DNA of 64,000 nucleotides from assembly GCA_004793585.1 (NCBI GenBank), contig SRZB01000010.1, positions 22,432 to 86,431 on the forward strand, read 5' to 3'. Positions 7,869-15,849 of the stretch are shown here, piece by piece (within the stretch, counting starts at the first letter, position 1; each line of letters starts with the position of its first letter). The notes beneath the pieces were generated by a model, which did no database searches, was not told where the DNA came from, and saw nothing but the letters and a program-made list of their open reading frames with translations. Made by a program: the position numbers and the translations under genes. This DNA is from Hominisplanchenecus murintestinalis (GTDB lineage Bacteria > Bacillota > Clostridia > Lachnospirales > Lachnospiraceae).

Positions 7869-9043
7869 ATTTATTCTTTTTGAATATTTCAATCAGCATA
7901 GTTATATTGGCAGTTTTGTTTGTTAGGCGCTATGCTTATAACTATGTTGCAGTAAACTTTTATTGCAGTCTTTGGAAAGTAGTTTTATTAAAGTTGTTAG
8001 CATCGTTTGTAACTCCTTTTTTAGTACTAATTTTTCGATTTTTCCTTAGTCCTAAAGTTCTTGCAAGAGAGAATATCGGTTTGGGAATATTTGAAAATTT
8101 TAATAAAGTATATATATATATATGGCTATTAGTAAGTAGTGTTTTATTGATTCTATTTATAGGAAACTATTGCTTGTATTTAAAAAAAATACATTTTGCA
8201 CGAGAGCTGAGTAAAACTGATATTAAAGATAATATTGTAATGAAAATAGAAAAGAAGATTAAATTTAAAAGTTCAGATATTTTACAATCACCAGTTACGG
8301 TAGGAGTGACGAAAAGTCAAATTATAATACCAGAGTTTGTAAAGGAAATGACAAAAAAAGAACAAAATTATCTTTTGTATCATGAAATATGTCATGCAAA
8401 GCATAAAGATTGCTTGTGGAAAATTTTAGTGATATGTGTTGTCGCAATTTATTGGTTCAATCCTATGATATGGATAATGACAATCTGTTTAAATAGAGAT
8501 ATCGAATTAAGATGCGATTACGAAGTTATTTCACGCTTGGGCGGAGAAAAAGAGTATGCAGAGCTTTTGCTGAAATTTGCTCGGTATGAAAATGAACCAG
8601 TATATTTAATGAATGGATTTGGCGAATCTAACATTAAAAAAAGAATCTCTGCTATTTTAAATTTTGATTATGAAAAGAAAAAATTTAGATTTTCTTTAGG
8701 CATGTTAATTTTGTTTGCCACAATGTTGATGTTTGTTAGAATGGATTCCTTGGATGCAATTTTTAAAAGCTTGAAAGTTCCGGATGCAGTTGAAGGAAGT
8801 GATATTTCAGTTGATGATCATCCTTTAACTAAATATAAAGAGCTTGACATTGAATTTGTAAATGGAAAATGGAAAATTGGAGAGGAGGAAATAGAGGGTT
8901 TAATTGATGTAGGGCATTGCTTTTTTGTCGATGAAATGGTCGAAAATGGAATTTGGTTGGAAATTATCCGTTCTAATTCAGGAGAAATAGAAGATAAAAA
9001 GATAATTTTAGAAAGTCAGGCATGGAAACGTGCAGAAGAGTAA
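7865..9043 (+). CDS. BlaR1/MecR1-type membrane metalloprotease sensor without a penicillin-binding domain
   Basis: 392 residues. The N-terminal half has several hydrophobic helices and the M56 protease site H173-E-I-C-H177, followed by the downstream acidic segment RDIELRCDYEV. A last membrane helix (FSLGMLILFATMLMFV) is followed by only about 90 extracytoplasmic residues. Classical BlaR1 is nearly 600 residues long with a C-terminal penicillin-binding sensor; that domain is absent. Instead the tail (about 320-385, LTKYKELDIEFVNGKWKI onwards) resembles the two repeats of the lipoprotein at 17731-18471. I infer that it senses a peptide or envelope signal rather than beta-lactams. It probably inactivates the upstream repressor. 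Confidence 0.85.
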   Translation: MNLFFLNISISIVILAVLFVRRYAYNYVAVNFYCSLWKVVLLKLLASFVTPFLVLIFRFFLSPKVLARENIGLGIFENFNKVYIYIWLLVSSVLLILFIGNYCLYLKKIHFARELSKTDIKDNIVMKIEKKIKFKSSDILQSPVTVGVTKSQIIIPEFVKEMTKKEQNYLLYHEICHAKHKDCLWKILVICVVAIYWFNPMIWIMTICLNRDIELRCDYEVISRLGGEKEYAELLLKFARYENEPVYLMNGFGESNIKKRISAILNFDYEKKKFRFSLGMLILFATMLMFVRMDSLDAIFKSLKVPDAVEGSDISVDDHPLTKYKELDIEFVNGKWKIGEEEIEGLIDVGHCFFVDEMVENGIWLEIIRSNSGEIEDKKIILESQAWKRAEE

Positions 9044-9066
9044 AAATAGCTGTTAGGAGGCATGTT

Positions 9067-9339
9067 ATGTATAAAAGGAGAGAGCGTCCTTATCAAAAGA
9101 TTAAAAACGATACAAGGACATTGGTGCTTGCAGGAGACCAAAAATCTATTATAATATTAAATGAAACGGCATTTGTTATATGGGAAACATGTGATGGTTT
9201 GAATTTACGTGAATTGGTCAAAAAAATACTCGAATTATATAAACTTCCTGAAGAAGAATATCAAGCAACAATCGAAAATGATTGTCAGAACATACTTACA
9301 TATTTAGCTGAAAATGGATTGATAAAAGAGTATCATTAG
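9067..9339 (+). CDS. PqqD-like RiPP recognition element protein
   Basis: About 90 residues from the ATG at 9067, which has TTAGGAGG 6 nt upstream; the frame is open further upstream but that part lacks a ribosome site and overlaps the sensor gene. The fold is that of PqqD-like proteins: basic beta strands, then LNETAFVIWETCDGLNLREL and a C-terminal LAENGLI segment. Such proteins bind the leader of a ribosomal peptide and hand it to a radical SAM enzyme, whose gene begins 13 bp downstream. Partner and pathway are inferred from order and family. Confidence 0.85.
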   Translation: MYKRRERPYQKIKNDTRTLVLAGDQKSIIILNETAFVIWETCDGLNLRELVKKILELYKLPEEEYQATIENDCQNILTYLAENGLIKEYH

Positions 9340-9352
9340 GAGGAATAGAAAT

Positions 9353-9913
9353 ATGATTAATGAGAACTTAGCAGAAAATTATAAATTGCAGGGTGTATAT
9401 ATTGAACTTACATCTAAATGCAATTTGCGATGTCTGCACTGTTATAATGAATCGGGTAGTTTACGAGGGATGTTAGGGATTGCAGAATTTAACAATATTT
9501 TAGATAGCCTCCAAGAGGGTGAAGATACTGCGGTTACTTTATCTGGTGGAGAACCACTGTTACATCCATCCATTTGGACATTTATAGAAGAACTGGATAA
9601 GAAAAACTTTGGAAAGAAATTAATGATTACAAATGCAACATTGATAACACCTCAGATTGCAAAACAGTTAAAAAACCACCAAATTTCAATTCAAATTAGC
9701 TTGAATGGCTCATGTGCTGAAACACATGATAAATTATGTGGAAAAGGAAATTTTGAACGAACAATACGAGGGATTAATAATCTGCTTCAAGAGGAGATTC
9801 AAGAGCGCATTTTAATAAGATGTATGGTTTCAGCATTTAATTTAAATGACATCGAAAAAATGATTGATATGCTAGTTCAAAAAGGGATTCGACAAATTGA
9901 TTTAGCAACCTGA
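9353..9913 (+). pseudogene. Radical SAM peptide maturase, N-terminal part (split by IS)
   Basis: 186 codons, then a TGA created by the insertion. The radical SAM cluster motif is intact: C23-N-L-R-C27-L-H-C30. It is followed by SGGEP (SAM-binding GGE motif) and a TIM-barrel continuation ending at GIRQIDLAT. The protein would use a 4Fe-4S cluster and SAM to generate a radical and cross-link the precursor encoded at 13022. The missing half resumes at about 12447 after an insertion of about 2.5 kb. As it stands the product lacks the SPASM domain and is very probably inactive. GGAGG precedes the start. Confidence 0.85.
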
Positions 9914-9916
9914 CAA

Positions 9917-10002
9917 GGAATCAATCGAAGTTGGTGTAAACGATAAAGCAGTCTGGTCATTGCCTGAAACTGCCCTATCGTTTACATCAATTTCGATTTT
10001 CC
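9917..10002. repeat. Long terminal hairpin of the IS91-like element
   Basis: Left arm 9917-9952 and right arm 9969-10002 pair with few mismatches; the core TGTAAACGAT/ATCGTTTACA is perfect. It lies at the 3' side of the transposase gene, where IS91-family elements carry subterminal stem-loops used as origin or terminus of rolling-circle transfer. Confidence 0.7.
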
Positions 10003-10184
10003 TTTGGTGAACAAAGTCGCGTCCCTTTTGCTGTGCCCTATGGATTTTCAATCTTTGCTCTTCCACATGATTTTAACATATCCCTTCAGCTATTCCTACC
10101 ACGAAATGTACAGAAGCTTCTTTTTCTGTACAACAAACAGACCTCCCGCTGGGAAGCCTGAAAATCCGTATAAACTACTTGCTT

Positions 10185-11357
10185 TCAAATCCGAAGCGGA
10201 TATTTTGGGGCGGATGCCACAAGACGGCCTCCACAAGAACGGCAGGAGCAGACATCTATTCCCCAGAGATGTTTTAATACCTCTGTGCTCTTCATGCCAC
10301 GCAGTTCGGACAGGTACTTTCTGCACCCTAACAGGTTGCGGCACAATGCAAGCTCTTTTGCCTTTGTCCGGACCGAAAGCAGTCCATAATGCCGGATGCG
10401 CACAAACCTTTTTGGCGGAACATGCATCAGGAAACGGCGTATAAATTCCGCTCCCTGAAGGGTAAGGGTTTTCCATTTCCCTTCGTCGCGGTAATCCTTC
10501 ACGGAAAACGTGACCGTATTTTCCGTCATGCTGACAAGCCGGTGGTTGCTGATGGCAATCCTGTGCGTGTATTTCCCGAGATAGCTGATGACATCCCCCG
10601 ACCCGTTAAAAGTCTTTTTACAGTAAGGTGCCCACTCTTTCCGGTAACAGGTATCCATCAGTTCCTGAAAGGCATAACGGTTCTGGTACTTTCCGGCAGA
10701 GCCGTGGAATTCCAGTTTTCCGTCTTTCCACAACCCCTTCATGGTTTCCATGTATTTTCCCCTGAACACCTTGGATATTACCCTGACAGGCAGAAAAAAT
10801 TCCTCCCCACGGTCACGCCACTGCTTCTTTCCATCCAGACCGCCTCCCAGTACTATGGCATGGATGTGGGGATGGTAATTCATTTCGGAACCCCATGTAT
10901 GCAGGATAAAGAGATACCCTATCTTTGCCCCAAGATATTTCTCGTCAGCGGACAACTCCTCCAATGTATCAGAAGCTGCATGGTACAGTGCATTGTAAAG
11001 CAGGGACTGGTTGCTGTAAATGACAGGATTAAGTTCCTCCGGCATTGTGAAGACCACATGGAAATACGGTGCATCCAGCACATCCTCCCTGCGCAGGTCA
11101 ATCCACTTTTCTTTCGGCAGGGCCTGGCACATGGGACAGCACCGATTGCGGCAGGAATTATAATGAATCTGTATGCTCCTGCAGTCCTCACACACACTTA
11201 CATTCGCGCCATAAGCTCCTGTTTTGCAGTTGATTATGTTGTTTGCCGTTTTTGCCTGCTGTGGAGACGGATGGTATTGTTCAAGATATCTTGGATAAAA
11301 ACGAAGAAAGATATCCTGAACGGTAGGCTTATCCACGTTCAGCCTCCGGGCTGTCAA
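10185..11357 (-). CDS. tnpA: IS91/IS801-family transposase
   Basis: 390 residues. The N-terminus is a Cys/His zinc-binding domain (CEDCRSIQIHYNSC, then RCCPMC). The catalytic part shows the HUH metal motif in HPHIHAIVLGG and the conserved YLGKYTHRIAISNHRL segment with the candidate catalytic tyrosines. Such enzymes nick one strand and move the element by rolling-circle replication. The gene overlaps the end of the upstream tyrosine recombinase by 29 bp. Length is normal for the family and no frameshift is seen, so the element may still be active. Confidence 0.9.
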   Translation of the reverse strand: MTARRLNVDKPTVQDIFLRFYPRYLEQYHPSPQQAKTANNIINCKTGAYGANVSVCEDCRSIQIHYNSCRNRCCPMCQALPKEKWIDLRREDVLDAPYFHVVFTMPEELNPVIYSNQSLLYNALYHAASDTLEELSADEKYLGAKIGYLFILHTWGSEMNYHPHIHAIVLGGGLDGKKQWRDRGEEFFLPVRVISKVFRGKYMETMKGLWKDGKLEFHGSAGKYQNRYAFQELMDTCYRKEWAPYCKKTFNGSGDVISYLGKYTHRIAISNHRLVSMTENTVTFSVKDYRDEGKWKTLTLQGAEFIRRFLMHVPPKRFVRIRHYGLLSVRTKAKELALCRNLLGCRKYLSELRGMKSTEVLKHLWGIDVCSCRSCGGRLVASAPKYPLRI

Positions 11358-12180
11358 AGGGGCTTTTAATGCCCAGCAGCGTTTTGTCGCTCACATGCAG
11401 ATAAACCTCTGTGGATTTCGGGTCAACATGTCCAAGGAGCGCCTGGATATACTTAATGTCACACCCTGATTCCAGAAGATGGCTGGCGAAGCTGTGGCGC
11501 AGGGCATGGGTGGAGAGATGTTTTTTGATGCCTGCTTTCTCTGCGCTTTTCTTTAAAAACTGGTTGACAGTATTTTTATCCAGATAACTTCCGGAATAAC
11601 TGCTGGGGAATAAAATGTCCCGTGGTTTTCCGCATGCAAACCAGTATTCTGTCAGCAGTCCGAGAGTTCTGTCCGCAAGGATCGTATAACGGTCTACCCT
11701 GCTTTTGCTGTTCCGGATATGGATGGAATGGTGCGTCCTCGAAATATCGTCATAGTGTAAATGCACCAGTTCCGAAACACGCAGCCCACCGGAATACATC
11801 GTCGCAAGCATCGCCCTGTGTTTCAGGTTTTTCGTTGCTGCAAGGATTGCCTCCACTTCCGCCTTTGTAAGAACGGTGGGCAGGGAGCGGTCATTTTTCA
11901 TGCGGGGGATAGCATCATCATCCCAGAGTGCTTTCAGAAGCCTCCGGTACAGGAACTTGATGGCAGAATGGTAGTGGTTATAAGTTTCCGGACGGACACC
12001 GGACAACTGTTTTTCCATCAGGAAACTTTCTGCATCTTCCATGGTCAGTTCCGCAAGGGAAACTTTCCCGATGGTATCCATAAAGTATTTTACTGTTCTG
12101 CAGTAAGCCCCCGCTGTAGATTCCTTTAGATTCCTTTTTGCGGCAGCTACCCTAATTGATTCAAAAATTTCTTCGTACAT
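11329..12180 (-). CDS. Tyrosine recombinase of the IS91-like element
   Basis: 283 residues. N-terminal SAM-like core-binding domain, then a catalytic domain with R in SGGLRVSELVHL, the H-x-x-R box in HALRHSFASHLLESG, LLGHVDPKSTEVYLHV with H and the nucleophilic Y. All active-site residues are present. It is the first gene of the element, preceded by GGAGGTGC, and overlaps the transposase gene. Integrase-type partners occur in some IS91 relatives in Firmicutes; their contribution (resolution or site choice) is not certain. Confidence 0.88.
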   Translation of the reverse strand: MYEEIFESIRVAAAKRNLKESTAGAYCRTVKYFMDTIGKVSLAELTMEDAESFLMEKQLSGVRPETYNHYHSAIKFLYRRLLKALWDDDAIPRMKNDRSLPTVLTKAEVEAILAATKNLKHRAMLATMYSGGLRVSELVHLHYDDISRTHHSIHIRNSKSRVDRYTILADRTLGLLTEYWFACGKPRDILFPSSYSGSYLDKNTVNQFLKKSAEKAGIKKHLSTHALRHSFASHLLESGCDIKYIQALLGHVDPKSTEVYLHVSDKTLLGIKSPFDSPEAERG

Positions 12181-12446
12181 AAAGCACCTCCATATAGTGT
12201 AATGATTTTTAGCTTGTTATCACTGCCCTTTACGGAGGTGCATTCGCATCATAAAAGTGCTTGTCAGGAAAGCACGAAAATGGTATTCTTTTCATAGGCA
12301 GTGGGAAGGGCGATCCTGTTCAATTGTTAAGCGTCACAACTCAACAATACTACTTTTAGGACTTGCTTTCCACTGCTTTTCAAAAGCAACTAAATGAAAA
12401 CTGCGCCACAGCCTTGGCCAGCCATCGCGCAGCGATTTTGTTCAAT

Positions 12447-12959
12447 TTGACTTTATTGGGGAGAGGAAAGGAGAATAAAGCAGAAATGTATTTGTCTCCA
12501 CAACAGAAGAAAAAATTTTTAAAGGATATAAATTCTAATGAGCATTTAAAATCTTTAATAGAATCAGGACTAAAAATATCGTTTCCAGACGAGTTTACAG
12601 GGGTATGTCCTTTGATTTTGAATGAAATTGATGGTGGAAAAATACCATTAACGCCTAGAATAGACTCCTACGGCCATGTATATTTATGTCAATTATTTTC
12701 AGGTGAGAATTATTCTATTGGAAATGTATATGATAATATATTAACAAAAATCTGTGAAAGTGATCGGTTATCACACTTGGTATGGTTTATGAGATATGGA
12801 ATGAAATATATGCATGAGTGTGAAAAATGCGTTTGGCAATCGGCATGTGGAAAAGGATGCCTTGCATTAGCCTTGAGCAACGGATCAATACAAGAAACCG
12901 ATGGTGAATGCGAACTTAGAAGAGAACAATTAACAGAAGATTTTTTACAGTGTCAATAA
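12447..12959 (+). pseudogene. Radical SAM/SPASM maturase, C-terminal part
   Basis: The frame is open from 12363, but codons before about 12441-12447 belong to the insertion. From LTLLGRGKENKAEM onward it reads as the end of a radical SAM barrel followed by a SPASM domain: Cys in FTGVCPL and VYLCQLF, then CEKCVWQSACGKGC and a final EC, ligands for auxiliary 4Fe-4S clusters. Joining 9353-9910 to 12447-12959 gives a protein of about 356 residues, normal for SPASM peptide maturases. It lacks its own good ribosome site, so it is probably not made in functional form in this strain. Confidence 0.8.
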
Positions 12960-13021
12960 GGTAACAGGCTATTAAAGGTCAATTATAGAATAAAATTTTA
13001 TTACATATGGAGGTATTTAAC

Positions 13022-13165
13022 ATGACTTATACAAAACCAGTAGCAACAAAAGCCGAAGTAGCAGCTATCGAACCCAGAGCTTGTACATCAAATTTTACTT
13101 GTAAATCAGGTTTCTCTTGTAATGGATATACCTGCAAGAAAAAATTCAAATGTACATCTTGGTAA
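13022..13165 (+). CDS. Cys-rich RiPP precursor peptide
   Basis: 47 codons, too short for most gene callers. GGAGG (13009-13013) stands 8 nt before the ATG. Residues 1-20 form a leader without Cys (contains EVAAIEPRA). Residues 21-47 form a basic core with five Cys (21, 27, 33, 38, 44; spacing x5, x5, x4, x5). Four of them sit in aromatic-x-Cys triplets: F25-T-C27, F31-S-C33, Y36-T-C38, F42-K-C44. The core ends in Trp. Position directly after PqqD and radical SAM/SPASM genes and before exporters marks it as the substrate. It is not a known RiPP sequence that I recognise. Thioether or cyclophane cross-links are inference. Confidence 0.8.
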   Translation: MTYTKPVATKAEVAAIEPRACTSNFTCKSGFSCNGYTCKKKFKCTSW

Positions 13166-13287
13166 GTAAAAGGGGTATAAAATACCCGGCGATAAGTCCA
13201 ACTACCGCAATTAGTCATACTTTCGCCAACTGAAAACTAAATACAAAGTTACCTTATTGTTGACTCTTTAATAGCCCAATTAAATGT

Positions 13288-13327
13288 AAAATGGAACTTT
13301 CACATGGGAGTTCCATTTTCTTTTTAG
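13288..13327 (+). terminator. Terminator after the precursor gene
   Basis: AAAATGGAACT (13288-13298) pairs perfectly with AGTTCCATTTT (13309-13319), followed by CTTTTT. It should cap abundant precursor mRNA and separate it from the exporter genes. Confidence 0.75.
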
Positions 13328-14100
13328 ATAATGAAAAATATCACTATAATTATAATATATGAGAAAAAGAATGTAAATAGTAGAAAATGGCCTATAAAAT
13401 GCAAGAAAATTGGTTATTATCTTCGAAAGGCATAAAAAGTATATGCTTTATTGAATATTCTTGCCAGAAGAAACTACAATTCCGACAAATTGAATATTCC
13501 AGAGGAGTTTCCATCAGCTGTCCGGCGATATGGAAATCACTTTTTAGATTCGCTTTTGTGCATACCGAATGATAATTTCTACAGAAATATTCGTAAAGGC
13601 TGCTACGCACCGCAGATGCGGCAAGGCCTTGACTAATATTCCTATAGAAATGAACACTTAATCAAGCACAAAAAAGGCGATTTCCGAGTACCGGAACTCC
13701 GATTTCCAAATTTCTGGATTCGTGATTTCGAGCCACAAGAATATTCACAAATTGGAAACCAGCTTAATTTTGCCTAAATGGTCTATGCTTGCACCAATGA
13801 GATTTATCACGGCCTTGTCACATAAACAATGCAAGGCAGGCTTGATTAGTGTCATTGGTACAACAAGTAGAATCTTCAAAGCAGACATAAGCGATTCAAG
13901 TTCCTCTGACCGGACAGACAATGTAATACTATCTGTATTATTCTTTATTCCTTCGAAGGTCTAATTCCCCGCTACTCGCAGCGTTCTAAAAAGGAAAGTT
14001 AGGGCAGGATACCACACATACTTGCATCGGGGTGGATTATTCGAAAAATGTTTGGTTAGTTAAACCTAAAGTGAATGTATTACTTAAAAAGTAGGAAGGA
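13328..14100. other. AT-rich gap with degenerate coding fragments
   Basis: No intact gene is supported. Short open frames occur at 13387-13572, 13451-13636 and 13722-13964, none with a convincing ribosome site. In one frame around 13677-13776 the string KKGDFRVPELRFPNF followed by EYSQIGN recalls the conserved edges of type I restriction specificity subunits (HsdS), but stops interrupt it. It may be residual DNA from an earlier insertion or deletion inside the cargo. Confidence 0.35.
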
Positions 14101-14113
14101 GGCTTAGAGAAAT

Positions 14114-15841
14114 ATGTTTGCAAGAAACGATTCAATTAAAAAAAGAAAGCAAGCAGGCTGGTGTATTAGGATGCTATTAAAGAGTAATTTGTTTGTTATT
14201 GTAGGAATATTTTTATTTCAATCGATTTTGGGAATATTACAAACGGCAAATGTAGTTATTACTCAAAAGATAGTGAAGCTTGTGCAACAGCCTGATAGCG
14301 AACGATTAATTTTTTTCATTTGTATTTGGGGAGTTATAGAGATACTAAAAAAAACAGCCCCCTCTTTAACAGAAATTCTAGGACTTAGATTACAGGCACA
14401 AATATTTTTAACATTCTATAAACAGGTTTGTGATAAATTGCATAGGCTTTCCATTTTAAAATATGACGAGTCAGAGTTTTTAGTTCGATTAGAACGTACT
14501 AGAAGGGCTATTGACGAAAAAATAGCAGATTATATTAGACAAATATTTTCCTTAATTTCTTTATTAATAACAATTGGAAGTTTAGGTGTGGTTCTTTCTG
14601 GCATTAGTCCATTCTATTTAATTTATTTTATAATAATGAGTGTTTTGCAAAATACAATATTAATTTTAAATTCCAGAGATACGGTAAATTTATTTGCGAA
14701 TCAAGATAAAAAACAACATAAAGAAAGATATTATAAGGAATTATTACAAAATAGAACATATGCTAAAGAAATAAGGAGTTATGATTGTTATAAATGGCTT
14801 ATTGGTAAGAGGCTAAAAAATTATAGAAGTATAATTCACGAGCACCTGCAATTCAGTAAGAAATGGTCGATAATCAATATCTTCACTGGGATGCTTCTAT
14901 ATTTTTTAGAAGGATCAATTTTAGTTATATTGTTTTTGCAACTGTACAATCAAACAATCACAGCTGATATTGTAATTTTAGTAATACAAGCACAAGAATT
15001 ATTTTGTGGCACTATTTTCTCTTGTGTTGGACATATTACTTCCTTACGAGAAGATTTTTCTTATATAATCTCGTTGTTACAGATTATGAATGAAAAGGAG
15101 ATGGAAGAAGTAAAGCATTGTATAACAGATAATGGATTCAGAATGCAAAATATCTGTTACAGCTATAATTCTGATAAATGTGTTTTGAAAAATATAGATT
15201 TGACTATACATGATAAAGAAAAAATTGCAATAGTAGGCAGAAATGGTTCTGGGAAAAGTACATTGGCTAAAATTGTAATGGGCTTATTAGAACCAACAAG
15301 TGGAAAAATAATAGTTAATACAAACAAAAAGATGGCAATATTTCAAGATTTTAGTAAGTTCTATCTAACAGTAAAAGAGAATATTTTACCCGGTGTTATT
15401 AATATAGAAAACAATAAAATAGAAGATTTTTGTAAAAATAATAGAGGACTTGATTTTCTATTTGAGTTGCCTGCTGGCCTTGACACTCATCTGGGGCCTG
15501 ATTTATATGAAGATGGAATAGATTTATCAGGAGGAGAATGGCAAAAAATATCTATATTACGAGCATTGTTAATGGAAGCGGATTTAGTGGTGTTTGATGA
15601 ACCCACAGCTGCATTGGATCCCTTATCCGAAAGAGCAGTTTTTCAAGAAATACAAGAATTACTAAAAGACAAAACAGTAATTATAATTACACATAGAATC
15701 GGTCTTACAAAATTTGCAGACAATATAGTGTTTTTAGAAAAAGGAGAGATTGTTGAAAATGGCACTTATGAAAAACTTTTAACTAATAGTCATGGATGGT
15801 TCAAAAGATATTGTTATGAACAAGGAAAATGGTATGTGTGA
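14114..15841 (+). CDS. ABC exporter half-transporter, first of a pair
   Basis: 575 residues. Membrane domain with about six hydrophobic helices in residues 20-320, then an ATPase domain: Walker A G375-R-N-G-S-G-K381-S-T, signature L471-S-G-G-E, Walker B ending in D495-E496, D-loop AALD and switch ITHR. No N-terminal C39 peptidase domain is present, so leader removal is not built in. AGGAGG lies just upstream. The gene overlaps the next, and both encode similar half-transporters, so a heterodimeric exporter for the cross-linked peptide, or for immunity, is likely. Confidence 0.85.
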   Translation: MFARNDSIKKRKQAGWCIRMLLKSNLFVIVGIFLFQSILGILQTANVVITQKIVKLVQQPDSERLIFFICIWGVIEILKKTAPSLTEILGLRLQAQIFLTFYKQVCDKLHRLSILKYDESEFLVRLERTRRAIDEKIADYIRQIFSLISLLITIGSLGVVLSGISPFYLIYFIIMSVLQNTILILNSRDTVNLFANQDKKQHKERYYKELLQNRTYAKEIRSYDCYKWLIGKRLKNYRSIIHEHLQFSKKWSIINIFTGMLLYFLEGSILVILFLQLYNQTITADIVILVIQAQELFCGTIFSCVGHITSLREDFSYIISLLQIMNEKEMEEVKHCITDNGFRMQNICYSYNSDKCVLKNIDLTIHDKEKIAIVGRNGSGKSTLAKIVMGLLEPTSGKIIVNTNKKMAIFQDFSKFYLTVKENILPGVINIENNKIEDFCKNNRGLDFLFELPAGLDTHLGPDLYEDGIDLSGGEWQKISILRALLMEADLVVFDEPTAALDPLSERAVFQEIQELLKDKTVIIITHRIGLTKFADNIVFLEKGEIVENGTYEKLLTNSHGWFKRYCYEQGKWYV

Positions 15842-15849
15842 GGCAGAGT

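Larger units (their letters stand above)
9911..12446 (-). mobile_element. IS91-like element with tyrosine recombinase, inserted in the radical SAM gene
   Basis: The interval between the two halves of the maturase contains two leftward overlapping genes, a tyrosine recombinase and an IS91/IS801-type transposase. The left end carries a long imperfect hairpin (9917-10002). CCTGACAA at 9909-9916 recurs inverted as TTGTCAGG at 12261-12268. The right edge has a small hairpin ATCGC-GCA-GCGAT just before the maturase frame resumes. No target duplication is evident, which fits rolling-circle IS91 transposition. Exact ends are inferred from where the maturase reading frame stops and restarts, and may be off by several bases. 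Base composition is visibly more GC-rich than the surrounding cargo. Confidence 0.8.

Noticed and set aside
7497..9043. Beta-lactam resistance locus
   Set aside because: BlaI/BlaR-type proteins are present, but there is no beta-lactamase or PBP2a gene and the sensor lacks the penicillin-binding domain.
10389..11369. 326-codon frame on the plus strand inside the IS
   Set aside because: It mirrors the IS91-type transposase, whose motifs are clear on the other strand.
13022..13165. Ruminococcin C-like or lanthipeptide precursor
   Set aside because: Core and leader do not match RumC as I recall it, and there is no LanM/LanB/LanC gene; the maturase is radical SAM.
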